Below are positions 1 through 8,041 of a stretch of DNA of 64,000 nucleotides, piece by piece. The stretch is from contig NZ_CM001441.1 in assembly GCF_000244895.1 (NCBI RefSeq), positions 744,001-808,000 on the forward strand, written 5' to 3'. This stretch comes from Desulfosporosinus youngiae DSM 17734 (GTDB lineage Bacteria > Bacillota > Desulfitobacteriia > Desulfitobacteriales > Desulfitobacteriaceae). Under the pieces are notes generated by a model, which was given only the letters and a program-made list of their open reading frames with translations, was not told the DNA's origin and did not search any database. The translations under genes and the position numbers were made by a program. Numbering within the stretch: the first letter of the stretch is position 1; the number at the start of each line of letters is the position of its first letter.

Positions 1-1
1 C

Positions 2-1480
2 CTGATCGCGTTCTTATTCTTTCAAACGAGTCTTGAAGTGATTTTTCGGTCCACCATAGCAGGAGTTGTTCGCTCGTTTACGGTTTCTTTAGTGGTTGCG
101 GCTTCCCTGCTGCAGATGGCTTTTATGGAAAAAACCGGGGCTCTTAAAAGGATCATCATTTTTATCAAAACCATTGCCTGCGAAAATAAAGCAGTACAAA
201 TCATGATGATTAACATTGGTTTTGGGACGCTTATGGTGTCCGTAGGGGCAACTCCTGTCTCATTGCTGCCGCCTATTATGCTGGCCCTGGGCTATTCAAC
301 CTATGTTTCCATTGCTCTTCCGTGCATCGGGTATGATGCTCTTTGCACTTATGCATTATTGGGGGCACCTATTGTTGTCTTTGTCGATGTAGCCAATTCC
401 TTTCTGGGTAAAGGCCACGAAATAAGTTTATCCCAGGCGGGCAGCGTTTTTTTCATGTTCTTACCGATTATTTCTACCATGATTGGGTTTTGCATGCTCT
501 GGATTGTCGGACAGTGGCAGGCAATTAAAGAGGGTTGGCTGCCGGTTGTTATTACCGGAGCAGCGATAACAGCCGTTTCATATTTTACGAACAAAGTCGA
601 CAGACTAGTCGTTCTGACGGGTATCATGTGCGGTGCCGCAGTTATTATTGTTATGGCAGTTTATCTATTATCCACAGGAAAAAAGATCATTGATAGACGC
701 CGGCTTTCTCGTGAAGAGCTAGACTACGAGAGAAGCTATCCTTTATGGAAGGCTTTATCCCCCTGGGGCCTCCTGATTATTGTCATCCTGGCTCTCAACC
801 TGCCAACGGATATGTTCAATCTTCTATACCGAAAGTTTACCCTTCCGATCGCAGGCTTGGCGGCTGATGGCAAGCCTATCATGACAAGAGCTTTATGGAA
901 TGCTTATACATGGATTTTTGTAAGCACCTTTGTTTCTATGATCTTTATCAAGCCAACAGCATCTCAAGTAAAAGAGACCTTCAGTTTGTGGTGGAAGAGG
1001 GCTCCCAGACCGGTCTTTGCAGCAGCAATTTTCTTCGTTATCGGAGAAATAATGAATATGACCGGCTTTGATATGGCATCAAATAAGTATGTTGTGCCAA
1101 GTATGGTCCAAGTATTGGCGAATTTCTCATCTCAGATTTTTAGTGATGCTTATGGTGCCGTCGTTGCTTTTATCGGCTTATTGGGAGGATTTATAACAGG
1201 CAGCGAAGCCTCTACCATAGCTATGTTTGCAACTTATACTTTGAAAACCTCAAATATGCTTCATATGGGATTGCTTGAAATGTTAATTATTACTGCCGGC
1301 TTAGCCTTTGGAGGGGGATTGGCGAGCGTTGTTTCCCCGGCAAAACTGCAGAATGCTTCGGCAGCAATTGATAAATTGGGGGAAGAAACCCAGGTTATCA
1401 GAATTGCCTTTGTTTTTGCCTTGCTTTTAACGGCAATGACGGCAGGAACGGTCATGGTGCTCTTGGGTATTTATGCTTAG
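2..1480 (+). CDS. L-lactate permease (LctP family), 5' end outside window
   Basis: This is an integral membrane transporter of the LctP lactate/glycolate permease family, expected to import lactate with protons. The reading frame is already open at base 2, so the N-terminus lies upstream. About 490 residues are visible, against roughly 550 for the family. Many hydrophobic segments are present. The stretch IALPCIGYDALCTYALLGAP and the segment GFITGSEASTIAMF match conserved LctP regions. A strong terminator follows directly, so this is the last gene of its transcript. Lactate uptake fits a sulfate reducer of the Desulfosporosinus type, but the substrate is inferred from family only. Confidence 0.85.
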   Translation: MIAFLFFQTSLEVIFRSTIAGVVRSFTVSLVVAASLLQMAFMEKTGALKRIIIFIKTIACENKAVQIMMINIGFGTLMVSVGATPVSLLPPIMLALGYSTYVSIALPCIGYDALCTYALLGAPIVVFVDVANSFLGKGHEISLSQAGSVFFMFLPIISTMIGFCMLWIVGQWQAIKEGWLPVVITGAAITAVSYFTNKVDRLVVLTGIMCGAAVIIVMAVYLLSTGKKIIDRRRLSREELDYERSYPLWKALSPWGLLIIVILALNLPTDMFNLLYRKFTLPIAGLAADGKPIMTRALWNAYTWIFVSTFVSMIFIKPTASQVKETFSLWWKRAPRPVFAAAIFFVIGEIMNMTGFDMASNKYVVPSMVQVLANFSSQIFSDAYGAVVAFIGLLGGFITGSEASTIAMFATYTLKTSNMLHMGLLEMLIITAGLAFGGGLASVVSPAKLQNASAAIDKLGEETQVIRIAFVFALLLTAMTAGTVMVLLGIYA

Positions 1481-1512
1481 CTTAAGGGGCAGGAGTTGAT
1501 TTTAATAGTTTG

Positions 1513-1556
1513 AAGAGTCCGCTTCCTTTAGACGGGGAGCGGACTCTTCTTTATTT
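1513..1556 (+). terminator. Rho-independent terminator after lactate permease
   Basis: A 14-bp stem (1513-1526 pairing with 1535-1548, one G-U pair) with an 8-nt loop is followed by a T-rich tail. Confidence 0.9.
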
Positions 1557-1668
1557 CTCTGGCGGTTAATGTTACAATTTAGTATAAAATTCAAATAGTC
1601 TCCGAAATTTACGAATGACTTGAACTCATGATAGTTCTATATGTGTGAGGAGGCAACTCGGGTTAAAA

Positions 1669-2538
1669 ATGACAATAGATGCTTATAGAAGTTTAAGTGA
1701 CAAAGCGAAAGAGGAGATCCTTGACCTGGAAAGTAGTTGTATTGAACATGATAATCTAAGAGGAAGCTTCTTTTTAGATCCGTCTTTGAACTTTGAGCCG
1801 CAGATAAACAGCTTTTTTCTTTATTACCAAAAAGGTCAGTTAATAAGCATGCTGTCTATGTTCATTCCCACAAAACATGAGGCTGAGATTACGGCATATA
1901 CGCTGCCGGCATGTAGAGGAAAAGGGTATTTCAAGTCTTTATTAGGCAAGGCAGTTGAAGAATTAACAAAATTTGATATCCCTGAGCTGCTGTTTGTCTG
2001 TGAAAGTAACTCAACCTTAGGCAAACAGGTAATTAAGGCACTCAAGGCAGATTATAAACATACCGAGTATTTTATGAGACTTGATAAATCCAGGTATTCT
2101 TGTTTAAAGTCATATCGCCTAAAGCTTTTAAAGGCAGAGCAAAAGGATTTTGAAAGGGCCATTACCGCTAACATGAGTGTTTTTGGGGATAGTTACGAAG
2201 AATCTAAGAGTCTCATTAAAAATTGCTTCGAATCAGACACGCGAGTCCATTACCTGGCGGTCTTAAATGAGGAGATTATTGGGGTAGCTTCAGCCAATCT
2301 AGAAGGAGAAGACGTGTCGATATTTGGGCTGGGAGTGGTGCCTGACTATCACGGTAAGGGGTACGGGAAAGAACTGCTTCATTTAATGGTCGATAGGTTT
2401 TTAAAAAGAGGAAGATCTGAAATAACCATAGAGGTCCATAGTGAGAATGAAAGTGCTTTAGCGCTCTACAAGACGACCGGTTTTCGCATTGAGGTCGCTT
2501 ATGAATATTATGGGGCTAAGGTCAATCAGGTGTTGTGA
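1669..2538 (+). CDS. GNAT-family N-acetyltransferase with two GNAT folds
   Basis: The protein (289 aa) transfers an acyl group from acyl-CoA to an unknown amine. The C-terminal GNAT domain (about residues 150-289) has the acetyl-CoA loop VVPDYHGKGYGKELL. The N-terminal half (about 40-140) has a second, weaker GNAT signature, PACRGKGYFKSLL. ATG 1669 is chosen because the upstream GTG at 1645 precedes the AGGAGG (1648-1653). The 15-nt gap from that site to ATG 1669 is long, so the start is not certain. It stands alone after a terminator. Substrate is unknown. Confidence 0.8.
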   Translation: MTIDAYRSLSDKAKEEILDLESSCIEHDNLRGSFFLDPSLNFEPQINSFFLYYQKGQLISMLSMFIPTKHEAEITAYTLPACRGKGYFKSLLGKAVEELTKFDIPELLFVCESNSTLGKQVIKALKADYKHTEYFMRLDKSRYSCLKSYRLKLLKAEQKDFERAITANMSVFGDSYEESKSLIKNCFESDTRVHYLAVLNEEIIGVASANLEGEDVSIFGLGVVPDYHGKGYGKELLHLMVDRFLKRGRSEITIEVHSENESALALYKTTGFRIEVAYEYYGAKVNQVL

Positions 2539-2599
2539 GTATATGACTGACTTTTCAGCAAGTTTGTCTTAGAAGTTTAGTTTTTGAAAGGGGAAAAGT

Positions 2600-3367
2600 A
2601 TGTGTTTGCTCTTTTTTGCATATGACTGTCATCCACGCTATCGCTTGATTCTGGCAGCAAATAGAGATGAGTATTATAAGCGGCCTACCCAAAGTGCCCG
2701 CTTCTGGGAGTCTCACCCTGAGGTTCTCGCAGGGAGAGACTTAGAGATGCTCGGGACTTGGATGGGGATTACCCGCTCAGGTCGTTTGGCGGCACTAACT
2801 AACGTTCGTGATCCTGCGGCACAGATCACCAATGCTCAATCGCGGGGGATGTTGGTAAAGAACTTCTTGTGTTCTCAGGATTCCCCTGTCGAATATCTGC
2901 AAGATGTTGCTCTAAACGATGCTTTCTATAATCCCTTTAATCTATTAGTAGGGGATAAATCAAGGTTAATGTATTATCGACAATCATCGTCTATTATGGA
3001 ACTTAGCCCTGGAATTTATGGTCTCAGCAATCACAGTCTGGATACACCTTGGCCTAAGGTTCTCAAAAGCAAGCAGGCCTTAGCAAACTACATAGAAAAT
3101 GAGTTGGCGATTGATCCACAAGTTCTCTTTAATATTTTGGTAGATAGGGAACCTGCTCAGGATTATGAATTGCCTGAAACAGGGATAAGTTATGAGTTCG
3201 AGAAACTGCTGTCTTCGATCTTTATCCAAGGGTCTGACTATGGAACAAGATCTTCTACAGTACTTTTAATAGATCGTCACAACCATGTAACGTTTAAGGA
3301 AAAAAGTTTTTATTCAGGTCAGGAACAAGGTGTCGAGGTAGACTATGAGTTTATGCTTAGTGATTGA
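2600..3367 (+). CDS. NRDE family protein (TANGO2-like)
   Basis: The 255-aa protein belongs to the NRDE/TANGO2 family, which keeps an N-terminal Cys at position 2 and an Asn-Arg-Asp-Glu motif. Here it starts MCLLFFAYD and has AANRDEYYKRPT near residue 20, then LGTWMGITRSGRLAALTNVR. A Cys-2 exposed after Met removal suggests an Ntn-hydrolase-like fold. Animal TANGO2 is linked to heme and lipid metabolism; the bacterial role is not settled. The start has a GAAAGGGGAAAAG ribosome site. It is monocistronic by spacing. Confidence 0.8.
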   Translation: MCLLFFAYDCHPRYRLILAANRDEYYKRPTQSARFWESHPEVLAGRDLEMLGTWMGITRSGRLAALTNVRDPAAQITNAQSRGMLVKNFLCSQDSPVEYLQDVALNDAFYNPFNLLVGDKSRLMYYRQSSSIMELSPGIYGLSNHSLDTPWPKVLKSKQALANYIENELAIDPQVLFNILVDREPAQDYELPETGISYEFEKLLSSIFIQGSDYGTRSSTVLLIDRHNHVTFKEKSFYSGQEQGVEVDYEFMLSD

Positions 3368-3465
3368 TTGGATTATTAATAATGCAAAATAGTTCACGGT
3401 TTAAGAAAAAAGAACTAAATGAAAGAAGTAAAACTACAAAAAAATAATTTAAAGAAGGTACAATA

Positions 3466-5040
3466 ATGCTAAATATGAGAAATAAGCCCGTGATCCTTGC
3501 CGAGCAGGTTCAGACATCTCTTGCTGAACTGGCTCCCCTTACTCAGAAAGTTTTTCTGTCTCTGACCCCGCCTACATCAATGGATAACCGGGCAGATGTC
3601 GATCAAGTGCGGCAAAGGTTAGAACGCAGCCATGGCTCTGTAAGCGTGCCCCTGGAACTCATGTCCAAAATACCTAAGATATGCCGCAGTGCCGGCTGGC
3701 AGGTTACTGCTACCCTGGCGGATATTGGCTGCGGATGGAAGCTGATTGATTTGGAGCCGGGTGATACTTCCGGTGAACAACTTGGACTAGCCATTGATAT
3801 AGGCACGACAACCGTTGTCGTATACCTTATAGATCTAGGCAGTGGTGCGGTTTTAGGACATGCCGCCGATTATAATGGTCAGATCAGTATGGGTGAGGAT
3901 ATTTTAAATCGCATCCGTCATGCGGCCGAACCAGACGGTTTGCGTCAGCTGCAAAATGCGGTTTTAGATACTATAAATCAGTTGATTAGAATCCTTTGCC
4001 CTTTGCCTATGGAGACAAACAAGATTACCGCTGCAGCTATCGGCGCTAATACAACCATGATCCATCTCTTATTAGGTTTAGACCCCGCTTCGATTTGCCG
4101 CGCTCCGTATACCCCCACAGTGAATAACCCAGGTTTAATTCCTGCGGGAGAAATAGGCATAGATATCCATTCCCTGGCCCCTGTCTACTGTCTGCCGAGT
4201 GTAGGAAGTTATATTGGCGGAGATGTCATAGGCGGAATATTAGTCAGCGGTATGCATCAACAGCCGGACATTTCTTTATTTGTAGATATCGGAACCAATG
4301 GGGAAATCGTGTTGGGCAATGAGGACTGGCTTGTTGCCTGTGCCGGAGCAGCCGGGCCGGCTCTGGAAGGCGGAGTTACAACCTTTGGTATGAGGGCCGA
4401 ACCCGGAGCGGTCGATCATGTTTCCATAAATCCAAAGACGGGTTGGGTGAAATACTCAACCATAGGCAATCTCCCTGCTCGTGGTATCTGTGGATCGGGT
4501 TTAGTGGACACGCTTGCGGGACTTTTTCTGGGCGGATTTATTAATCGGACAGCTCGTTTTCAGAACGGAAAAAGTGAGTTCGTTGTGGTCCCTGCCCATG
4601 AGGCGGCAGCGGGGGAGGACATAATTATTTCTCAGGTGGATATTAATAATTTCATGGCCACTAAAGGAGCGGTTAACGCAGCCACGGATCTATTAATGGA
4701 GAATGTAGGTTGTCCCTGGCAGGATATCAGCCGCTTTTATGCAGCCGGAGCTTTTGGTCAATATTTGCCCATCGAATCGGCCGTCACCATAGGCCTTTAC
4801 CCGGATCTTCCACGTTCAGCGATTGTTCGTCTTGGTAATAGCTCAGGTGAAGCTGCCCGCCAGGTGCTCTTATCCCGGGCTAAGCGTTTGGAAGCGGAAG
4901 CTATTGCCGAAAAGGTCACCTATTTCGAGTTGAATGCTAACGCTGCTTTTATGGACAAATTTGTAGGCAGTAAATTTCTTCCGCACACAGACCTTCAACG
5001 ATATCCAAGCGTTAATAAGCGTCTTCAGACCCAACTCTAA
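3466..5040 (+). CDS. RACo-like ASKHA-fold ATPase without its ferredoxin domain (DUF4445)
   Basis: Reductive activators of corrinoid proteins (RACo/RamA type) use ATP to reduce an inactive Co(II) corrinoid. The ASKHA core is clear: DIGTTTVVVYLID at residues 111-123, a second phosphate motif VDIGTNGEI near 270, and GAAGPALEGG and GICGSGLVD further on. The linker domain precedes it (about residues 10-90). Family members normally carry an N-terminal plant-type [2Fe-2S] domain of about 90 residues. It is absent here, and no ferredoxin frame lies upstream (3368-3465). No methyltransferase or corrinoid gene is adjacent. The ribosome site AAGAAGG precedes ATG 3466. The electron donor would have to be a separate protein. 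Confidence 0.78.
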   Translation: MLNMRNKPVILAEQVQTSLAELAPLTQKVFLSLTPPTSMDNRADVDQVRQRLERSHGSVSVPLELMSKIPKICRSAGWQVTATLADIGCGWKLIDLEPGDTSGEQLGLAIDIGTTTVVVYLIDLGSGAVLGHAADYNGQISMGEDILNRIRHAAEPDGLRQLQNAVLDTINQLIRILCPLPMETNKITAAAIGANTTMIHLLLGLDPASICRAPYTPTVNNPGLIPAGEIGIDIHSLAPVYCLPSVGSYIGGDVIGGILVSGMHQQPDISLFVDIGTNGEIVLGNEDWLVACAGAAGPALEGGVTTFGMRAEPGAVDHVSINPKTGWVKYSTIGNLPARGICGSGLVDTLAGLFLGGFINRTARFQNGKSEFVVVPAHEAAAGEDIIISQVDINNFMATKGAVNAATDLLMENVGCPWQDISRFYAAGAFGQYLPIESAVTIGLYPDLPRSAIVRLGNSSGEAARQVLLSRAKRLEAEAIAEKVTYFELNANAAFMDKFVGSKFLPHTDLQRYPSVNKRLQTQL

Positions 5041-5076
5041 AATAGCCGGATAAAGAGGGATGGGAATCCTGTAATG

Positions 5077-6078
5077 TTACAGGGTTTCACAGACAAGAGC
5101 GGACCAGTTTTTGCCTTTATAGGCGTTGTAACCGCGGGTATGAGCGTAACCGTATATTTTAATACCCGTCAGGTCTTTTTCAAAGAGATAGCCGTAGGTC
5201 TCGCCCTTGATCGCAAGCTGGGCGGCCTTAAGATTTTTAAAATTATCCGCCAGAATCCCCTTGCGGCTTCGGCAGGCAATGACATAACCTTGCTCATTAA
5301 TGATAAATAAGTCCCCATTTTTACTGATTCGTGCCGAATCAATGATGTCGTAAATATAATTCCAATTAAACCTTGTGGAAAAATACCCCAGAATCTGGCC
5401 TTCGTCGCTGCGAATAGGGCAGGTGTAAGCTACGGTATGAGAGTTAACAACGGCCGAATAATAAAGATCGCTTACGGATATCTCATTGGCAGCCTTAGCC
5501 TCTTTAAACCAACCTTTCTCGGCCATATTCTGGCCGATTTGTTGGTGATGAACGCCGGCGGCTACAATTGTTCCCTCCAGATCCAGCACATAGAGATCAA
5601 GATAGACTTCATAAATATCAACGAGTTTTTTCAGAAGCTGGTTGGCGATTGAAGAGCGATCAGAGGTTGTCGAGCAAACGCAGTCTTTTACCTTATCAAA
5701 GCTGGCCCATGCTTGGGCATCACAATTGCGTTCAAAAAGATTCCGATCAATTTTATCGATTGTATCATAAGCTACATCGGCTGTTCGGACAGCCATTACT
5801 TCATTGGCCTTGGTTTGTATGTTCTCAATGATCTTGGTGCTTTCTTTGGTTGAGGTCAGGCTGCGGGTGGCTAATTTTTTTATTTCATCAGCGACCACGC
5901 TGAATCCCCGGCCTGCTTCGCCCGCTCTTGCTGCTTCGATCGCTGAATTAAGAGATAGAAGATTTGTGTGCTGCGCAATTTGCCGAATTGATTCGATGAC
6001 CTGACTCATTTCCTGGTTAGCATTTTTGAGTTCATTTAGCAGCACAGATGTATCGATAACTAAGTTTTCCTTTGCCAT
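5077..6078 (-). CDS. Soluble methyl-accepting-type protein: MCP signalling tip followed by Cache sensor
   Basis: The 333-aa protein has an unusual order. A short MCP signalling hairpin comes first: residues about 10-85 include [20 protein letters not shown] and [16 protein letters not shown] Cache-like sensor domain follows (about 130-330, with [19 protein letters not shown] and [18 protein letters not shown]). No transmembrane segment is visible, so both halves should be cytoplasmic. The hairpin arms are far shorter than in normal MCPs. Start ATG 6078 sits behind AGGAGG. The promoter and a terminator lie in the short leader. A role in tuning an array or sensing a cytoplasmic ligand is inferred. 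Confidence 0.82.
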   Translation of the reverse strand: MAKENLVIDTSVLLNELKNANQEMSQVIESIRQIAQHTNLLSLNSAIEAARAGEAGRGFSVVADEIKKLATRSLTSTKESTKIIENIQTKANEVMAVRTADVAYDTIDKIDRNLFERNCDAQAWASFDKVKDCVCSTTSDRSSIANQLLKKLVDIYEVYLDLYVLDLEGTIVAAGVHHQQIGQNMAEKGWFKEAKAANEISVSDLYYSAVVNSHTVAYTCPIRSDEGQILGYFSTRFNWNYIYDIIDSARISKNGDLFIINEQGYVIACRSRKGILADNFKNLKAAQLAIKGETYGYLFEKDLTGIKIYGYAHTRGYNAYKGKNWSALVCETL

Positions 6079-6097
6079 ACATACGCCTCCTGAAACG

Positions 6098-6128
6098 GAA
6101 AAAGGCCTACCTGAAAATAGGTAGGCCT
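6098..6128 (-). terminator. Intrinsic terminator inside the leader of the MCP-Cache gene
   Basis: On the minus strand a perfect 10-bp stem (6128-6119 with 6112-6103, 6-nt loop) is followed by five T. It lies after the promoter at 6148-6175 and only about 20 bases before the gene, so transcripts from that promoter must read through it. It may also end transcripts of the upstream gene. Confidence 0.8.
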
Positions 6129-6147
6129 CTTTGCCAATCTTTTAATA

Positions 6148-6175
6148 ATTATACGATAGACGCGGAAAATTGCAA
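6148..6175 (-). promoter_or_regulatory. Sigma-A type promoter for the MCP-Cache gene
   Basis: On the minus strand TTGCAA (6175-6170), a 16-nt spacer and a perfect TATAAT (6153-6148) are seen. The -35 box abuts the stop codon of the preceding gene. The predicted start near 6141 lies just upstream of the leader terminator. Confidence 0.65.
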
Positions 6176-6178
6176 GGA

Positions 6179-6586
6179 TTAAGTTTCTGAGTCGGAATTA
6201 GGGACGGAGAAGGATAATTTGCTGAATGTAACTACATCGCGAAATTCAAGAAAGTTATAATTACTTACCTGGGCTTTTTCCATGAGTCGGGAGATGGGGG
6301 TTGTTGTCAGAATAACATCCGTAGGCTGAATTAATTTGGCTATAAGGCCGAAGTGTTGGGAGTTGAAGCGGATAGCAATGTGAGTTTCATTTTCCCAAGT
6401 AACCTGAAGTACATAGGCATCTTTTGACTCGGTTGCAAACCAGTGATAGGTGTATTTTGACAAGCCGGATTGGTTAACGGCCTTGACTTTATCCTTAAAC
6501 TCCTTGACATAGAGAATAAGTACATCGCAACCGTTTTCGAGTTTGCCAAAAGCTGATTGTTCAGGTGAATAAGCCTGAGTAAACAT
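6179..6586 (-). CDS. Hypothetical protein, 135 aa
   Basis: I do not recognise this family. The protein is soluble, with no signal peptide, no membrane segment and no Cys pair. It begins MFTQAYSPEQSAFGKLENG and has an acidic tail, VPNSDSET. The alternation of beta-type segments (VLILYVKEF, AYVLQVTWENETHIAIRF) suggests a small mixed alpha/beta fold. GGAGGT lies 7 nt before ATG 6586, a strong start, so the gene is likely real. It sits just upstream of the MCP-Cache gene on the same strand. Confidence 0.6.
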   Translation of the reverse strand: MFTQAYSPEQSAFGKLENGCDVLILYVKEFKDKVKAVNQSGLSKYTYHWFATESKDAYVLQVTWENETHIAIRFNSQHFGLIAKLIQPTDVILTTTPISRLMEKAQVSNYNFLEFRDVVTFSKLSFSVPNSDSET

Positions 6587-6792
6587 CTGGCGACCTCCAT
6601 ACAGTTTCCATTTGCTACATTTAGTCTATTAATATTATAGCCTATTTATTTTCACGGGGAAAGCAGTAAGAGCATAAGTAGTGTAAACTATGTCTTATTT
6701 TGAAGGAAAAAGGGTCCTCAAGCTGGAATATTAAGGTGGAGTGATGAATTTAATGATTTGTGAGCTATAAAGTCAAATGCGGGAAAAAATAA

Positions 6793-7067
6793 GTAACTAT
6801 TCAGAGCCTTGGGGAACTCTGAACGGGGAACCACAGATTACACATGAAAAGAACGATAAGAGAAACCACAGATTAACACAGATTTCACAGATTAAGAAGG
6901 ATTAAGTATAAAAAAATGGCGAAGATGGGAGTCAATGAAGAGGTGCAACTTTGGTGATCATCAATTGCGTTACAAGCGATTTGTAGTTTAGAGCCAAAAT
7001 GTATTTTTTAAATCTGTGTTAATCTGTGTAATCTGTGGTTAATTAACCTGAGTACCTGAATAGTCAC
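6793..7067. mobile_element. MITE-like element with terminal inverted repeats and 8-bp target duplication
   Basis: The 275-bp element starts GTAACTATTCAG (6793-6804) and ends with the inverted copy (7056-7067, one mismatch). It is flanked on both sides by the identical 8-mer AAAAATAA (6785-6792 and 7068-7075), a typical target-site duplication. Inside are subterminal repeats of the ACCACAGATTAACACAGATT type: two on the left (from 6829 and 6864) and an inverted one on the right (7011-7040). No transposase is encoded. GTAA ends and 8-bp duplications are features of the IS66 family, so an IS66-type parent is a reasonable inference. Confidence 0.8.
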
Positions 7068-7173
7068 AAAAATAATGATTTGCAATTCAATTTGTAGGTA
7101 TAATTTTTCACGGGAATCAAGGTTATACTTGTTGAAATTTTTATCTGAAGTGAAGTATGAAAGGAAGAAGACT

Positions 7174-7446
7174 ATGAAGAATCCATGTGGAACGACTAAG
7201 GCCAATGTTTTTGAGAATACGGAGGTTAACGGGATTCCCGTCTATTTTGGCTCAGGAGTTAATCCTGTCAATTCTCCGGCCCAATTTTTTGTTGCTTGGG
7301 GGAAGGGAGTATTGTCTGGTGGTTTAATTCATACCTTTAACCTTGAGTCTTCGGAACAAGGATCCCTGTGGTTTATCGATGAAGATGAGGCTATGTCTGC
7401 TTATGCCAGGATACAAGGGCTATTGGCAGGAGATAAGAGCGTCTGA
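7174..7446 (+). CDS. Small hypothetical protein, 90 aa
   Basis: Function is not recognised. The protein begins MKNPCGTTKANVFENTEVNG and has a glycine-rich centre (WGKGVLSGGLIH) and a C-terminal helix (DEDEAMSAYARIQGLLAG). It is soluble with one Cys. ATG 7174 is chosen because AAAGGAAGAAG precedes it. The longer frame from 7075 would begin inside the target duplication of the mobile element and lacks a ribosome site. The element inserted about 100 bases upstream may have changed its promoter. Confidence 0.6.
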   Translation: MKNPCGTTKANVFENTEVNGIPVYFGSGVNPVNSPAQFFVAWGKGVLSGGLIHTFNLESSEQGSLWFIDEDEAMSAYARIQGLLAGDKSV

Positions 7447-7502
7447 GTCTTTAAGTGAGCCTGATTGCAGCTTAGGCTGATAAGTTAAATCAATTGGATA
7501 AG

Positions 7503-7538
7503 TCGAACGATTTTACAAGTGAATTAATTAACGTTCGA
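7503..7538 (+). promoter_or_regulatory. PurBox-like inverted pair upstream of riboswitch promoter 1
   Basis: TCGAACG (7503-7509) and its inverse CGTTCGA (7532-7538) lie with 24 nt between the CGAAC and GTTCG cores. This ends 7 nt before the -35 box. In Bacillus, PurR binds two inverted CGAAC-centred PurBoxes at similar spacing. The same pair with the same 24-nt spacing occurs before riboswitch 2. Confidence 0.6.
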
Positions 7539-7545
7539 AAAAGTG

Positions 7546-7574
7546 TTGACCTGTATCGGAATATCTTGTAAAAT
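7546..7574 (+). promoter_or_regulatory. Sigma-A promoter for the purine riboswitch/aminotransferase unit
   Basis: TTGACC (7546-7551), a 17-nt spacer and TAAAAT (7569-7574) are seen. The predicted transcript starts about 20 nt before the aptamer. Confidence 0.75.
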
Positions 7575-7599
7575 GGGTATTGACAAATGAATAGAAAAT

Positions 7600-7668
7600 G
7601 TTCATATAGTCGCAGTGATAAGGTCTGCAAGTTTCTACCGGACTACCGTAAATAGTCCGACTATGAGC
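7600..7668 (+). ncRNA. Purine riboswitch aptamer 1
   Basis: The core matches the purine aptamer. P1 is formed by GTTCATA and TATGAGC. P2 is closed by GCAG/CTGC with loop GATAAGG. J2/3 is AAGTTTCTACC, and P3 has loop CCGTAAA. The base before GACTATG is C, the position that selects guanine/hypoxanthine/xanthine over adenine. P3 has 7 pairs, one more than the Bacillus xpt aptamer, and P2 ends in a U-U mismatch. It precedes the PucG-like aminotransferase, pointing to control of purine breakdown. Confidence 0.93.
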
Positions 7669-7701
7669 GAAAGTGTACGCTACTTTTATGTTTGGATCAC
7701 A

Positions 7702-7778
7702 CCGAAGGGATAAAAACCCAGGCGGACAGGTTTCTCTCACTTTATTGGAGTTGAACTGTCACCTGGGTTTCTCTGTAC
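7702..7778 (+). terminator. Expression platform of riboswitch 1: antiterminator and terminator
   Basis: The terminator stem pairs 7715-7722 with 7762-7769, extended by an inner GACAG pairing, and is followed by TTTCTCTGT. A competing weak hairpin (CCG 7702-7704 and GGG 7707-7709 with CCC 7717-7719 and CGG 7723-7725) would occupy the 5' arm and act as antiterminator. The same arrangement, with stronger pairing, is found in riboswitch 2. Confidence 0.7.
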
Positions 7779-8041
7779 TAATCCGAAGCTGATTGCCTGC
7801 GCTGGAGGCTTGGAGCTAAGCAATGTTTCTAGTTTATGATATTCTTATCGCTACTTGGATTAGATGATAACTTTGAGAGAAGAATATGAGGGGAGGTAAA
7901 AGCACCAACCAAAATTATACAACTATCTTAATAAATGTGACATGAGTGGGATCGTTGTTTTTAATTAGCTTGCGAACTTATAATCCTAAGTTACTTATCA
8001 CCGCAATAATATTAATGGTTTAAATTAAGGAGGAAGACATA

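Noticed and set aside
6828-7042. ACAGATTAACACAGATT repeats as a CRISPR-like array
   Set aside because: Units are few, unevenly spaced and in both orientations inside the MITE-like element, with no spacers or cas genes.
7075-7173. Longer N-terminus for the 90-aa gene
   Set aside because: It would start within the target duplication of the mobile element and lacks a ribosome site. ATG 7174 has one.
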